A stretch of DNA of 14,445 bases from Propionibacteriaceae bacterium (GTDB taxonomy: Bacteria > Actinomycetota > Actinomycetes > Propionibacteriales > Propionibacteriaceae): contig JAIRXX010000004.1 in the NCBI GenBank assembly GCA_031268065.1, positions 1 through 14,445 on the forward strand, read 5' to 3'. The position numbers and the translations under genes were made by a program. The number at the start of each line of letters is the position of its first letter. Position 1 is the first letter of the stretch. Below the pieces are notes generated by a model. It made no database searches. It saw nothing but the letters and a program-made list of their open reading frames with translations, and had not been told where the DNA came from. Below, one piece after another: positions 6,575 through 13,301 of the stretch.

Positions 6575-6607
6575 TTGAACGCCCTCCCGTGGCCCTGAGG
6601 TTACCGG

Positions 6608-7561
6608 CTATGACTTTATCGGCAAGCGCGGTGTCGCGTTTCGGAATTCCTCGACCTGTTCCAGATTGACGATGCCGGCATCCGAACCCAGGTCGGTCGC
6701 CACCAGCGATCCGCAGGCGAGTCCGCGCTCGGCGGCGTCGGCCAACCCCAGGCCGTGCAGCAGCCCCGATATGAAACCGGAGGTGAAGGCGTCACCGCAT
6801 CCGGTGGTGTCAACCACATCGATGGCGAAAGCCGGGAGCACCGTCTCCGGCTCCCCGTTCGGGGCGATGGAAACCCCATCTCCACCCAGGGTGAGCATCG
6901 TGCATCCCACGCCCATGCCGTGCAGCCATTTGATGATCTCGGCGCGGTCCTCGCTGCCGACCAGCCAGCCAGCTTCCTCGATATTCGGCATCAGGTAGTC
7001 GATGTGGCGCAGGGAAGGGCCGATCAATTCCTGGGCGTCAGGGCGGGGACTCATCAGGAAGTCGCAGGTGGTGACAGCGCCCAGTTCTTTGGCCTTGGCC
7101 AAGATACGCGCCATCGGCGGGCCGTCGATTCCCGGCAGCACGAACGCGCCGCCCATGTGGAAGATGACTCCCGGCTTCACCAAATCCCAGCAGACGTCGT
7201 TCTCGGTGAGCGCGGCGTTGGCGCCGATCACATGCAGCGCGGGGCGCGAGCCATCTGGGCGGATCAGCAATTGGCTGGAAGAGGTCTGCAATTCGGGATC
7301 GACGATCAGACGGCTGGTGTCGGCGCCGTACCGATCCAGGGTGGTCCGCAAGAAATGGCCGATGGAGTCGTCGCCGATTCTGCCAACGCTGGCCACATCG
7401 TGCCCGAGTTTGGCCAAGTTCATCGACGGGGCGGCTGCTGTGCCAGCCACAGTGAATTTGATCCGCTGCAAGAAAGCCAACTGCTGTCCGGCTGGCACTT
7501 CGGTGAACGGCCAGCCCAGCACGTCTGCGATGTGTGCTCCGAAAGAAATAACCTGAACCAT
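6608..7561 (-). CDS. PfkB-family (ribokinase-like) carbohydrate kinase
   Basis: The protein (317 residues) is an ATP-dependent sugar kinase of the ribokinase fold. ATG 7561 is preceded by AAAGGA at good spacing. Visible family features are VAGTAAAPSMNLAKLG (about 38-53, the small-residue substrate motif that reads GG.AAN.A in most relatives), VGRIGDDSIGHFL (59-71), MPNIEEA (191-197, the N..E magnesium/phosphate motif), TLGGDGV (224-230) and the signature DTTGCGDAFTSGF (251-263), with Asp257 as catalytic base. The substrate cannot be read from the sequence. The gene begins a short minus-strand unit with the DeoR gene and is divergent from the transporter operon, so it probably acts on the imported sugar or a derived ketose, separately from the DhaK-type kinase. 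Having both kinase types at one locus suggests two entry points or two substrates. Confidence 0.93.
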   Translation of the reverse strand: MVQVISFGAHIADVLGWPFTEVPAGQQLAFLQRIKFTVAGTAAAPSMNLAKLGHDVASVGRIGDDSIGHFLRTTLDRYGADTSRLIVDPELQTSSSQLLIRPDGSRPALHVIGANAALTENDVCWDLVKPGVIFHMGGAFVLPGIDGPPMARILAKAKELGAVTTCDFLMSPRPDAQELIGPSLRHIDYLMPNIEEAGWLVGSEDRAEIIKWLHGMGVGCTMLTLGGDGVSIAPNGEPETVLPAFAIDVVDTTGCGDAFTSGFISGLLHGLGLADAAERGLACGSLVATDLGSDAGIVNLEQVEEFRNATPRLPIKS

Positions 7562-7655
7562 GCGAAAGTCCTTTCAACGCCCGCCGTCCCCGGTGCTAGC
7601 GGCCAGAAAGCGCCTCCAGCGACGCCTTCGTCTGCGGATGACCGGTTACAACGGT

Positions 7656-7713
7656 ATGTTATCAAACCGCAAGGGTTTGTTTTGATTCTGATATGATAAC
7701 GATTAAGTAACAT
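7656..7713. promoter_or_regulatory. Candidate operator cluster 1 (inverted TGTTATCA motifs)
   Basis: TGTTATCA at 7657-7664 and TGATAACG at 7694-7701 form an inverted pair (seven of eight bases). GTAACAT (7707-7713) is a further weaker copy on the minus strand. DeoR-family repressors often bind several spaced copies of a short motif, so these are plausible operators facing the PfkB gene. Binding is inferred. Confidence 0.5.
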
Positions 7714-7777
7714 CACGTCTAGCGGTGTTCAGCGCCGAACTCCTGCTCTATACTCGTACTGGACGCGATAGAACGCC

Positions 7778-7838
7778 ATGTTATCGCTTGTTATAACTGG
7801 CAACAGACTGCGCTGACTTGACTGTTCTATTGTGTTAT
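7778..7838. promoter_or_regulatory. Candidate operator cluster 2 (direct TGTTAT repeats)
   Basis: TGTTAT occurs at 7779-7784 and 7789-7794, one helical turn (10 bases) apart, and the second copy is part of the palindrome GTTATAAC (7790-7797). A third copy at 7833-7838 overlaps the predicted -10 of the transporter promoter. Position and repetition suggest a repressor site that blocks RNA polymerase. Confidence 0.5.
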
Positions 7839-7841
7839 ATT
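7813..7841 (+). promoter_or_regulatory. Predicted promoter of the transporter operon
   Basis: The -35 CTGACT (7813-7818) and -10 TATATT (7836-7841) are separated by 17 bases, with four and five consensus matches. Transcription would begin near 7848, leaving a leader of about 30 bases before ATG 7880. A TTGACT at 7818-7823 is closer to the -35 consensus but has no -10 at a workable distance. Confidence 0.5.
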
Positions 7842-7879
7842 GACCGTTGTCCACACTCGCGTTCGAAGGAGAACCGTAT

Positions 7880-8956
7880 ATGAACAATCGCAAGACTAGG
7901 TGGATCGCCGCATTGGCCGGGATCGCCCTGTTTACCTCCCTGACCGCTTGCGGCACTACGGAACCCACTAGCGCTGGCTCAGACCAGCCCGCCAATGAGT
8001 CCCCCAAGGCCGGGCCATTCAAGATAGCGACCATTCCCAAGGTGGAGGGCATCACCTGGTTCGACGACATGAAGCGCGGTGTCGAGCAATTCAACGCTGA
8101 CAACGCCGACGTCGAAGCATGGCAGATCGGCCCGGACTCTGAGGACGCGGCCAAGCAGGTCGCCATCGTCGAAGACTTGATCGCGCAGAATGTCGACGCG
8201 ATCGTAGTCGTTCCCAACGATCCGCTAGCGCTGGAGCCGGTATTGACCAAGGCCCGCCAGCAGGGGATCGTCGTCATCAGCCATGAGGGTCCGGCGCTCG
8301 CCACCACCGAAGCGGTCGATTACGACCTGGAGGCGTTCCGCAACGAGGTGTTCGGGCAGTTGATGGCCGAGAAATTCGTTGAAGGCCTGGGCGGCAAGAC
8401 CTCCGGCACCTTCGTCGGCGAGGTTGGCTCACTGACCTCGGAGACCCACATGGCTTGGTACAACGCGGCCGTGGCCTGGTTGGCGGAGAAGTATCCGGAC
8501 ATCAAGCCGGTGCAGGACAAGCCCTACGAGGACGCCAACGACGACGCCAAAGCGCGTTCCAACGCGCTGGAGATTTTGAAGGCCTATCCCGAATTGTCCG
8601 GGATGCTCTCCTGCTCCGTCTCCGCCGGTTCCAATATGGCGCAGGTGCTGAAGGAAAAGAACATCAAGACTGTGGTGCTGTCCCAGCTCACCCTCCCCTC
8701 CGTTGCCGGTCCCTACATCGAAGAGGGTTGGATCTACTCAGGCCAGTCCTGGGAGCCTGCTGGCGCGGGTTACGCCGCCAACCAGCTTGCGCTGAGCATC
8801 CTCAAGGGCGAGCAAGTCGCCAGCGGCATGGACCTGAAGTGGCAGAATTACAACAAGGTCGAGGTCGCGGACAAGATCGTTGTCGGCGATGCGATCCTCC
8901 AGTTCCAGAAGGGCCAAGAGCCGTTCGCCAGTTGGAACGGAACCTATCCATTCTGA
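7880..8956 (+). CDS. Sugar ABC transporter substrate-binding lipoprotein (periplasmic-binding-protein type I, CUT2)
   Basis: The protein has 358 residues. I start it at ATG 7880 because AAGGAGA (7866-7872) lies seven bases upstream and the next residues form a lipoprotein signal: NNRKTR, a hydrophobic core, then LTAC with Cys24 as the lipidated residue. Eleven extra codons from 7847 would disturb this signal. The mature part is a Peripla_BP_4 type ligand-binding domain of two lobes, with FKIATIPKVEGITWFDDM at 47-64, then GPDSEDAAKQVAIVEDLI, DAIVVVPNDPLALEPVL and the segment GIVVISHEG before the hinge. The pattern is closest to the LsrB/RhaS-like group often named autoinducer-2 binding proteins, a group that also binds pentoses and polyols, so the name should not be taken as the ligand. 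The protein is tethered outside the membrane and feeds the permeases encoded just downstream. Confidence 0.93.
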   Translation: MNNRKTRWIAALAGIALFTSLTACGTTEPTSAGSDQPANESPKAGPFKIATIPKVEGITWFDDMKRGVEQFNADNADVEAWQIGPDSEDAAKQVAIVEDLIAQNVDAIVVVPNDPLALEPVLTKARQQGIVVISHEGPALATTEAVDYDLEAFRNEVFGQLMAEKFVEGLGGKTSGTFVGEVGSLTSETHMAWYNAAVAWLAEKYPDIKPVQDKPYEDANDDAKARSNALEILKAYPELSGMLSCSVSAGSNMAQVLKEKNIKTVVLSQLTLPSVAGPYIEEGWIYSGQSWEPAGAGYAANQLALSILKGEQVASGMDLKWQNYNKVEVADKIVVGDAILQFQKGQEPFASWNGTYPF

Positions 8957-8981
8957 GGCTCGCCGCGAAGCGGTAAACAGC

Positions 8982-9029
8982 TGAAGTCTCGTGGCATCGG
9001 CCCTGGTGGTCTGGTGCCACGAGACTTCA
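8982..9029 (+). terminator. Perfect 15-bp stem-loop between binding-protein and ATPase genes
   Basis: TGAAGTCTCGTGGCA (8982-8996) pairs perfectly with TGCCACGAGACTTCA (9015-9029) around an 18-base loop, in which a further GGCC/GGTC pairing is possible. It lies in the 128-base gap after the binding-protein stop and has no U-run, so it is more likely a processing or attenuation structure that protects the upstream mRNA than a full terminator. Such an element would give more binding protein than membrane components, as in other ABC operons. Confidence 0.7.
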
Positions 9030-9031
9030 AA

Positions 9032-9049
9032 GCCCACACCGGCGTGGGC
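9032..9049 (+). other. Second short stem-loop in the same gap
   Basis: GCCCAC (9032-9037) pairs with GTGGGC (9044-9049) around six bases, directly after the long hairpin. The pair of structures together occupies most of the gap and ends about 35 bases before the ATPase start. Confidence 0.45.
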
Positions 9050-9084
9050 GAAAGGCGTTGGCCCAAGAGAAAGCTGAATGAGTC

Positions 9085-10638
9085 ATGGCCGATTCAATCC
9101 TCACCGCAGAGAACCTCTCTATCTCTTTTGGCGGTGTCAATGCGCTGGTAGACGTGAATGTCGCCATCGCGCGCGGCGAAATCCGCTGCCTGGTCGGGGA
9201 GAACGGCTCGGGCAAATCCACCTTCGTGAAAATCGCCTCCGGCGTCTACCACCCATCCAGGGGGACGGTGCAAGTCGGTGGCAAATTGCTTTCCCCAGGC
9301 GATCCCAGGGCGGCCATCGACGCCGGTATCCAGGTGGTTTTCCAAGACCTGGCGCTCTTCGACCAACTGTCGGTCGCGGAGAACATCGCCTTCAGCGTCC
9401 TGCTGAACTCAAAGAACGCCTACGTGGGGCGCAAGCGGATGCGCCAGTTGGCAGCTGACGTCTTGGAGATCATGGAAGTGGAATTGCCGCTGGACGATCC
9501 GGTCTCCACGCTCTCAATGGCCAACAAACAACTGGTGGCCATCGCCCGAGCCTTGTGCATGGACGCCCAGCTCATCTTCATGGACGAGCCGACGGCGGCG
9601 TTGACCAAGAAAGAAGTGAACCGCCTGCTTGAAGTCGTGCTCGGGCTGCGCGACCGAGGCATCTCCATCGTTTTCATCTCCCACAAGCTCGACGAGGTTT
9701 TCCGCATCGCCGACACCATCACGATCTTCCGCGACGGACGCAAGGTGGGCGACTTTGAGGCCGCTGAACTCACCCAGGCGAAACTCACCTATTACATGAC
9801 TGGCCGCGAGGTCGAATACCCCGCCTACAAGCGCGAACCGCGCGAGGCAGATGAAGTCCCACTGCTGGAGGTGCGCGGGCTGGCTGACCGGCTGCACTAC
9901 CGCGACGTCTCATTCAGCGTGCGGCCCGGCGACGTGCTCGGCCTCACTGGGCTGCTCGGCGCAGGCCGCACCGAAGTCGCCCTCACCCTTTTCGGCCTGA
10001 ACCAGGCGGTGCGCGGCGAAATACTGCTGGATGGCAAACCGGCCCGGATCGCCAGCCCGCAACAGGCGGTGGCATCCGGGATCGCCCTGGTCTCCGAGGA
10101 CCGCAAAACCGAGGGGCTGTTCATGGAGCAGTCAGTTGGCCACAACATCTCCTCGACCCGGCTGGACACGCTGCTGAACAAATTGCGCTTCTTGGATTTG
10201 CGGGCCGAGCGCGAACTCGCCAGCCGCATGGTCCAGGCGATGGGTGTGAACAACAAAGACATCGACATTTTGGTTGGCAAGCTCTCCGGCGGCAACGCGC
10301 AGAAAGTCGTAATCGGGAAATGGATCGCCACCGAACCCAGGCTGCTGATCCTCGACTCGCCAACGGTCGGCATCGACGTCGGCTCCAAGGCCGAAATCTA
10401 TGAGAGCATCCAACGCCTGGCCCGCGCTGGAATGGGGATCATCCTGATCTCGGACGAGCCGGAGGAGATAGCCGCGAATTGCAACCGGGTGATCGTCATG
10501 TACGAGGGGGCGATAGTGGCCACCGTCTCTCAGGCGGAGCGCGAAACCCCAGACTTTGTCGAAAGGCTCGCCCGGATGATTTCGGAGCCGACCAGCCAGC
10601 TAGCCGCTCCCATTCAGGAAGGGGTGCCACAGGCATGA
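9085..10638 (+). CDS. CUT2 sugar ABC transporter ATP-binding protein, two nucleotide-binding domains
   Basis: The protein (517 residues) is a fused double ATPase of the RbsA/MglA type, which powers import through the two permeases encoded next. The first domain has Walker A GENGSGKST (38-46), the Q-loop at Gln87, a weak signature LSMANKQ (143-149), Walker B LIFMDEPT (163-170) and the switch His200. The second has the degenerate Walker A GLLGAGRTE (289-297) usual in this family, SEDRKTEGLF (337-346), a good signature LSGGNAQK (400-407) and Walker B LLILDSPT (420-427), where Ser425 replaces the catalytic Glu. The second site is thus probably not hydrolytic. ATG 9085 has only a weak GAAAG upstream, and an ATG at 9078 is out of frame. 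The stop overlaps the next start as ATGA, so translation is coupled. Confidence 0.95.
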   Translation: MADSILTAENLSISFGGVNALVDVNVAIARGEIRCLVGENGSGKSTFVKIASGVYHPSRGTVQVGGKLLSPGDPRAAIDAGIQVVFQDLALFDQLSVAENIAFSVLLNSKNAYVGRKRMRQLAADVLEIMEVELPLDDPVSTLSMANKQLVAIARALCMDAQLIFMDEPTAALTKKEVNRLLEVVLGLRDRGISIVFISHKLDEVFRIADTITIFRDGRKVGDFEAAELTQAKLTYYMTGREVEYPAYKREPREADEVPLLEVRGLADRLHYRDVSFSVRPGDVLGLTGLLGAGRTEVALTLFGLNQAVRGEILLDGKPARIASPQQAVASGIALVSEDRKTEGLFMEQSVGHNISSTRLDTLLNKLRFLDLRAERELASRMVQAMGVNNKDIDILVGKLSGGNAQKVVIGKWIATEPRLLILDSPTVGIDVGSKAEIYESIQRLARAGMGIILISDEPEEIAANCNRVIVMYEGAIVATVSQAERETPDFVERLARMISEPTSQLAAPIQEGVPQA

Positions 10639-11660
10639 ATTCCCCATTTCGCGCCCTGTTCGGACGCCGCTCCACCCAAGTTGAGCGCTACCTCGGGGTA
10701 TTGATCGTCATTTACTCGGCGGTGGTCGGTTTTCAAAACCCGCGCTTCCTGTCGTTGGAAACAGTCTTCGATATCGTCCACGAGGGCGCCCCGACGATGA
10801 TCCTCGCCATCGGCGTGCTGCTGGTGCTGGTCTCCGGCGGGATCGACGTGTCCTTCCCGGCGGTGGCGATCTGCTCGGCGTACGTCTCCATCAAATTGAT
10901 GTGGGTCTTCGGGCTGGACGCGCTCTGGTTCATGGCCCCGGTGTCTATCGCCATCGGCTTGCTGCTCGGCCTGGTGAACGCGCTGCTGATCCATTTCCTG
11001 AAATTGCCCACGCTGATCGTCACCTTGGGCACCATGTCGGTCTATCGCGGCTTCATGGCGGTGACGCTGGGGACCAGCCAGTACCCGGTGGCGACGATGC
11101 CCAAGTCGTTGGCCGAATTCGGGCTGGCGAATATCGTCAGCGTAGACGGCGAAGGCAGCAGCTACGGCTTGTCGGTCTTCTTCCCGATAGTGGTGGCGCT
11201 CTTCGCCGTCACCTGGTTCATCCTCTACCACACCATGCTGGGCCGGGCCGTATTCGCAATGGGTTCCGACGAGGAAGCGGCTTCGCGGGTCGGCGTCAAC
11301 CTGCTGCGCACCCGGCTCTTCGTCTACGGCTACACCGGCGCGCTCGCGGGGATGGCCGGGTTGATGTATTTCGCCGCGATGCAGAACGTCGATCCGGTCG
11401 CGCTGCAAGGCTTCGAACTGATGGTCATCGCCGCCGTCGTGATTGGCGGCGCCAAACTGACCGGCGGCGAGGGCACGATTCTCGGCACCTTCCTCGGGGT
11501 GCTGCTCTTCCAGCTTTTCCAGTCAACGCTGGTGCAACTGGGGCTTGCCTCAACTTGGGCGTCGTTCTTCTTCGGATCGGTGCTGCTGTTCAGCCTGGCG
11601 ATGATCTACTACCGGCAGCGCAAGGCCGACCAACGCAACCTGGTGTTCCGGATCGGCTGA
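10635..11660 (+). CDS. CUT2 sugar ABC transporter permease (first)
   Basis: The product is 341 residues from ATG 10635, which overlaps the ATPase stop by four bases (ATGA) and follows the purine-rich AGGAAGGGG. An upstream extension to 10479 would lie wholly inside the ATPase gene and is rejected. The sequence is a BPD_transp_2 (RbsC-type) permease with about eight to ten hydrophobic helices, the motif VSGGIDVSF (66-74), the cytoplasmic coupling segment AMGSDEEAASRVGVN (208-222), which in relatives reads A.GGN..AA...GI, and GGAKLTGGEGT (271-281). It would sit in the cytoplasmic membrane as one half of a heterodimeric channel with the next gene's product and contact the double ATPase. Confidence 0.94.
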   Translation: MNSPFRALFGRRSTQVERYLGVLIVIYSAVVGFQNPRFLSLETVFDIVHEGAPTMILAIGVLLVLVSGGIDVSFPAVAICSAYVSIKLMWVFGLDALWFMAPVSIAIGLLLGLVNALLIHFLKLPTLIVTLGTMSVYRGFMAVTLGTSQYPVATMPKSLAEFGLANIVSVDGEGSSYGLSVFFPIVVALFAVTWFILYHTMLGRAVFAMGSDEEAASRVGVNLLRTRLFVYGYTGALAGMAGLMYFAAMQNVDPVALQGFELMVIAAVVIGGAKLTGGEGTILGTFLGVLLFQLFQSTLVQLGLASTWASFFFGSVLLFSLAMIYYRQRKADQRNLVFRIG

Positions 11661-11672
11661 GCGGAGATGGCA

Positions 11673-12722
11673 ATGGAAAACATTCTGAAGTGGCTCAAAG
11701 CCAACGGCTACGAATCCGTGCTGGCCGGGGTCAACATCTTGGTCCTGCTGCTGCTCGGCCTGATCCTGGGAGACTCCTTCTACTCGATCAGCAATATGCA
11801 GTCCATGTCTACCCAAGTCGCCGAATTCGGCCTGTTGGCCTTGGCGATGGGTTTGGCGATGCTCACCGGCGGCATTGACTTGTCGATCGTCTCTTCGGCG
11901 GTGCTGGCTGGCATCGTCGGAGCTGAATTCCTCACCGGCAACGTTTTCGACTTGGAGAGCACCGATCCGACGCTGGTGATGGGCGCGGCGGTCGTCGCCG
12001 CCTTGGTGACGGGCTTGCTCTGCGGCCTGCTGAACGGCGTATTGATTGCGAAGACGTCGATCCCGCCGATCCTGGCCACCTTGGGCACTTCGATCTTCTT
12101 CACCGGTGTGGGCACCGTGATCACCGGAGGCGCCTCGCTGCCGGTGCGGGTCAAAGCATTCTTCCAACTCGGAGTGGTCACTGTGGCGCGGGTGCCAGTG
12201 GTCTTCATCATCATGGTGGTCGCGCTGATCCTGGCGGCGATAGCGTTGAAACGGACCCGTTCTGGACGCCGCATCTACCTTTACGGCGAGAATTCCATCG
12301 CGCTGAGATTCACCGGGGTGCGCCACGAGCGTTTGATCATCCTGCTCTACGCCGTCATCGGCCTGATTTGCGGGATTGCCGCGCTGATCATGGTTTCCCG
12401 CACCGCGTCAGCACGGGTCGGCTACGGGGAGGCTTACCTGCTCCAGGCGATCCTGGTGGTGGTGTTGGCCGGGTTCAACCCGTTCGGCGGGCGCGGCAAG
12501 GTGCTCGGATTGGTGCTGGCCTTGCTGATGCTGCAAACGCTGTCCTCAGCCTTCACGATCATGCGCTACGGGCCGTACATGAAAGTGTTCATCTGGGGCG
12601 CGATGCTGTTGGCAGTCATGTTCTTGAACCGGTTGATGAACCGGAATAAACGCTCCACCAGGGGAGATGAAACCAACGACGCCGGTCAGACCGTCGTAAC
12701 AGTGGAAGGGAGTTCGGCATGA
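11673..12722 (+). CDS. CUT2 sugar ABC transporter permease (second)
   Basis: I prefer ATG 11673 (349 residues) because GGAG (11663-11666) lies six bases upstream; ATG 11667 would touch that site and add only two residues. This is another BPD_transp_2 membrane protein with about nine or ten helices. It carries LTGGIDLSIVS (64-74), the coupling-type segment LYGENSIALRFTGV in its second half, and LAGFNPFGGRGKV near the end. The two permeases are similar in fold but clearly different in sequence, as in heterodimeric CUT2 systems such as the AI-2 and rhamnose importers. The C-terminal tail is hydrophilic and rich in Thr, Asp and Arg. The gene begins six to twelve bases after its partner, and its stop overlaps the SIS-gene start as ATGA. 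Confidence 0.94.
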   Translation: MENILKWLKANGYESVLAGVNILVLLLLGLILGDSFYSISNMQSMSTQVAEFGLLALAMGLAMLTGGIDLSIVSSAVLAGIVGAEFLTGNVFDLESTDPTLVMGAAVVAALVTGLLCGLLNGVLIAKTSIPPILATLGTSIFFTGVGTVITGGASLPVRVKAFFQLGVVTVARVPVVFIIMVVALILAAIALKRTRSGRRIYLYGENSIALRFTGVRHERLIILLYAVIGLICGIAALIMVSRTASARVGYGEAYLLQAILVVVLAGFNPFGGRGKVLGLVLALLMLQTLSSAFTIMRYGPYMKVFIWGAMLLAVMFLNRLMNRNKRSTRGDETNDAGQTVVTVEGSSA

Positions 12723-13279
12723 GCGCGCTTGGCGGGCATAGGGCCAGCGTGGTGGCCGAGATCGGGAAGGCCGTCGCGGCAGTGGACGAAGCCCAATTCA
12801 GCGCGGCCGCCGACCTAATCGAATCAGCCGAGCGCATCTTCGTCATCGGGGTGGGCCGGGAGGGGCTGGCCGCCCGCGCTTTTGCGATGCGGTTGATGCA
12901 CCTGGGCTTTGAGGTCCATGTGGGCTGGGACGACACCACCCCCAATGTGCGCGCTGGAGACGTCTTGGTGATGGTGAACGGCTCCGGGCGCATCGGGCAC
13001 CTCGATTACGTCTTTGGCAAGGTCGCCCAGAGCGGGGCCAAGACGCTGGTGGTCACCGGGGTGCCTTCGGCCAACACCCCGCAATCGGCCACACTCGCCC
13101 TGTGGGTGCCGGCGGCGGTCTACCTGGGCGAGGGCGATTTGGTCTGTTCGATTCAGCCGATGGGATCGCTTTTCGAGCAATGCGCGCTGATCGTATTCGA
13201 CTTGATGATTCTGGAATTGGCCGAACGGCGCGGACTGAGCTTCGCGGATTTGGCGGCTCGCCACCGCAATTTTGAATGA
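12719..13279 (+). CDS. SIS-domain sugar-phosphate isomerase, 6-phospho-3-hexuloisomerase-like
   Basis: The protein (186 residues) is a single SIS domain close in length and pattern to 6-phospho-3-hexuloisomerase (HxlB/PHI). Shared features are AFAMRLMHLGF (54-64), DDTTPNVRAGDVLVMVNGSG (71-90), where relatives read SGSGET at the end, IQPMGSLFEQ (145-154) with the conserved Glu153, and the C-terminal RHRNFE. Differences from PHI are VGREG in place of GRSG and NGSGRI in place of SGSGET. These lie in the phosphate-binding loop and suggest an altered substrate. No hexulose-6-phosphate synthase gene is in the window, so a formaldehyde-fixing role is unlikely. A ketose/aldose phosphate isomerisation in the same pathway as the DhaK-type kinase is more plausible. 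ATG 12719 has GGAAGGGAG upstream and overlaps the permease stop by four bases. Confidence 0.87.
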   Translation: MSALGGHRASVVAEIGKAVAAVDEAQFSAAADLIESAERIFVIGVGREGLAARAFAMRLMHLGFEVHVGWDDTTPNVRAGDVLVMVNGSGRIGHLDYVFGKVAQSGAKTLVVTGVPSANTPQSATLALWVPAAVYLGEGDLVCSIQPMGSLFEQCALIVFDLMILELAERRGLSFADLAARHRNFE

Positions 13280-13301
13280 CGCCCTGGCGCAAGGAAGCGA
13301 A

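Larger units (their letters stand above)
7562..7879. promoter_or_regulatory. Divergent regulatory intergenic region
   Basis: The 318 bases separate the start of the PfkB gene from that of the sugar-binding protein and contain no credible gene. The central part (about 7640-7850) is clearly AT-richer than the genes around it. It holds repeated TGTTAT elements in both orientations, a predicted transporter promoter (7813-7841) and an additional -10-like TATACT at 7749-7754 without a good -35. I could not identify a confident minus-strand promoter for the kinase-regulator unit. Confidence 0.75.

Noticed and set aside
7749..7754. TATACT as a second transporter promoter
   Set aside because: It is a good -10, but the bases at -35 (TGTTCA) match poorly, so it was left as a remark in the intergenic region.
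7729..8307. Minus-strand 192-codon frame crossing the divergent promoter region
   Set aside because: It overlaps the signal peptide and first lobe of the binding protein and the predicted promoter, and shows no recognisable motif.
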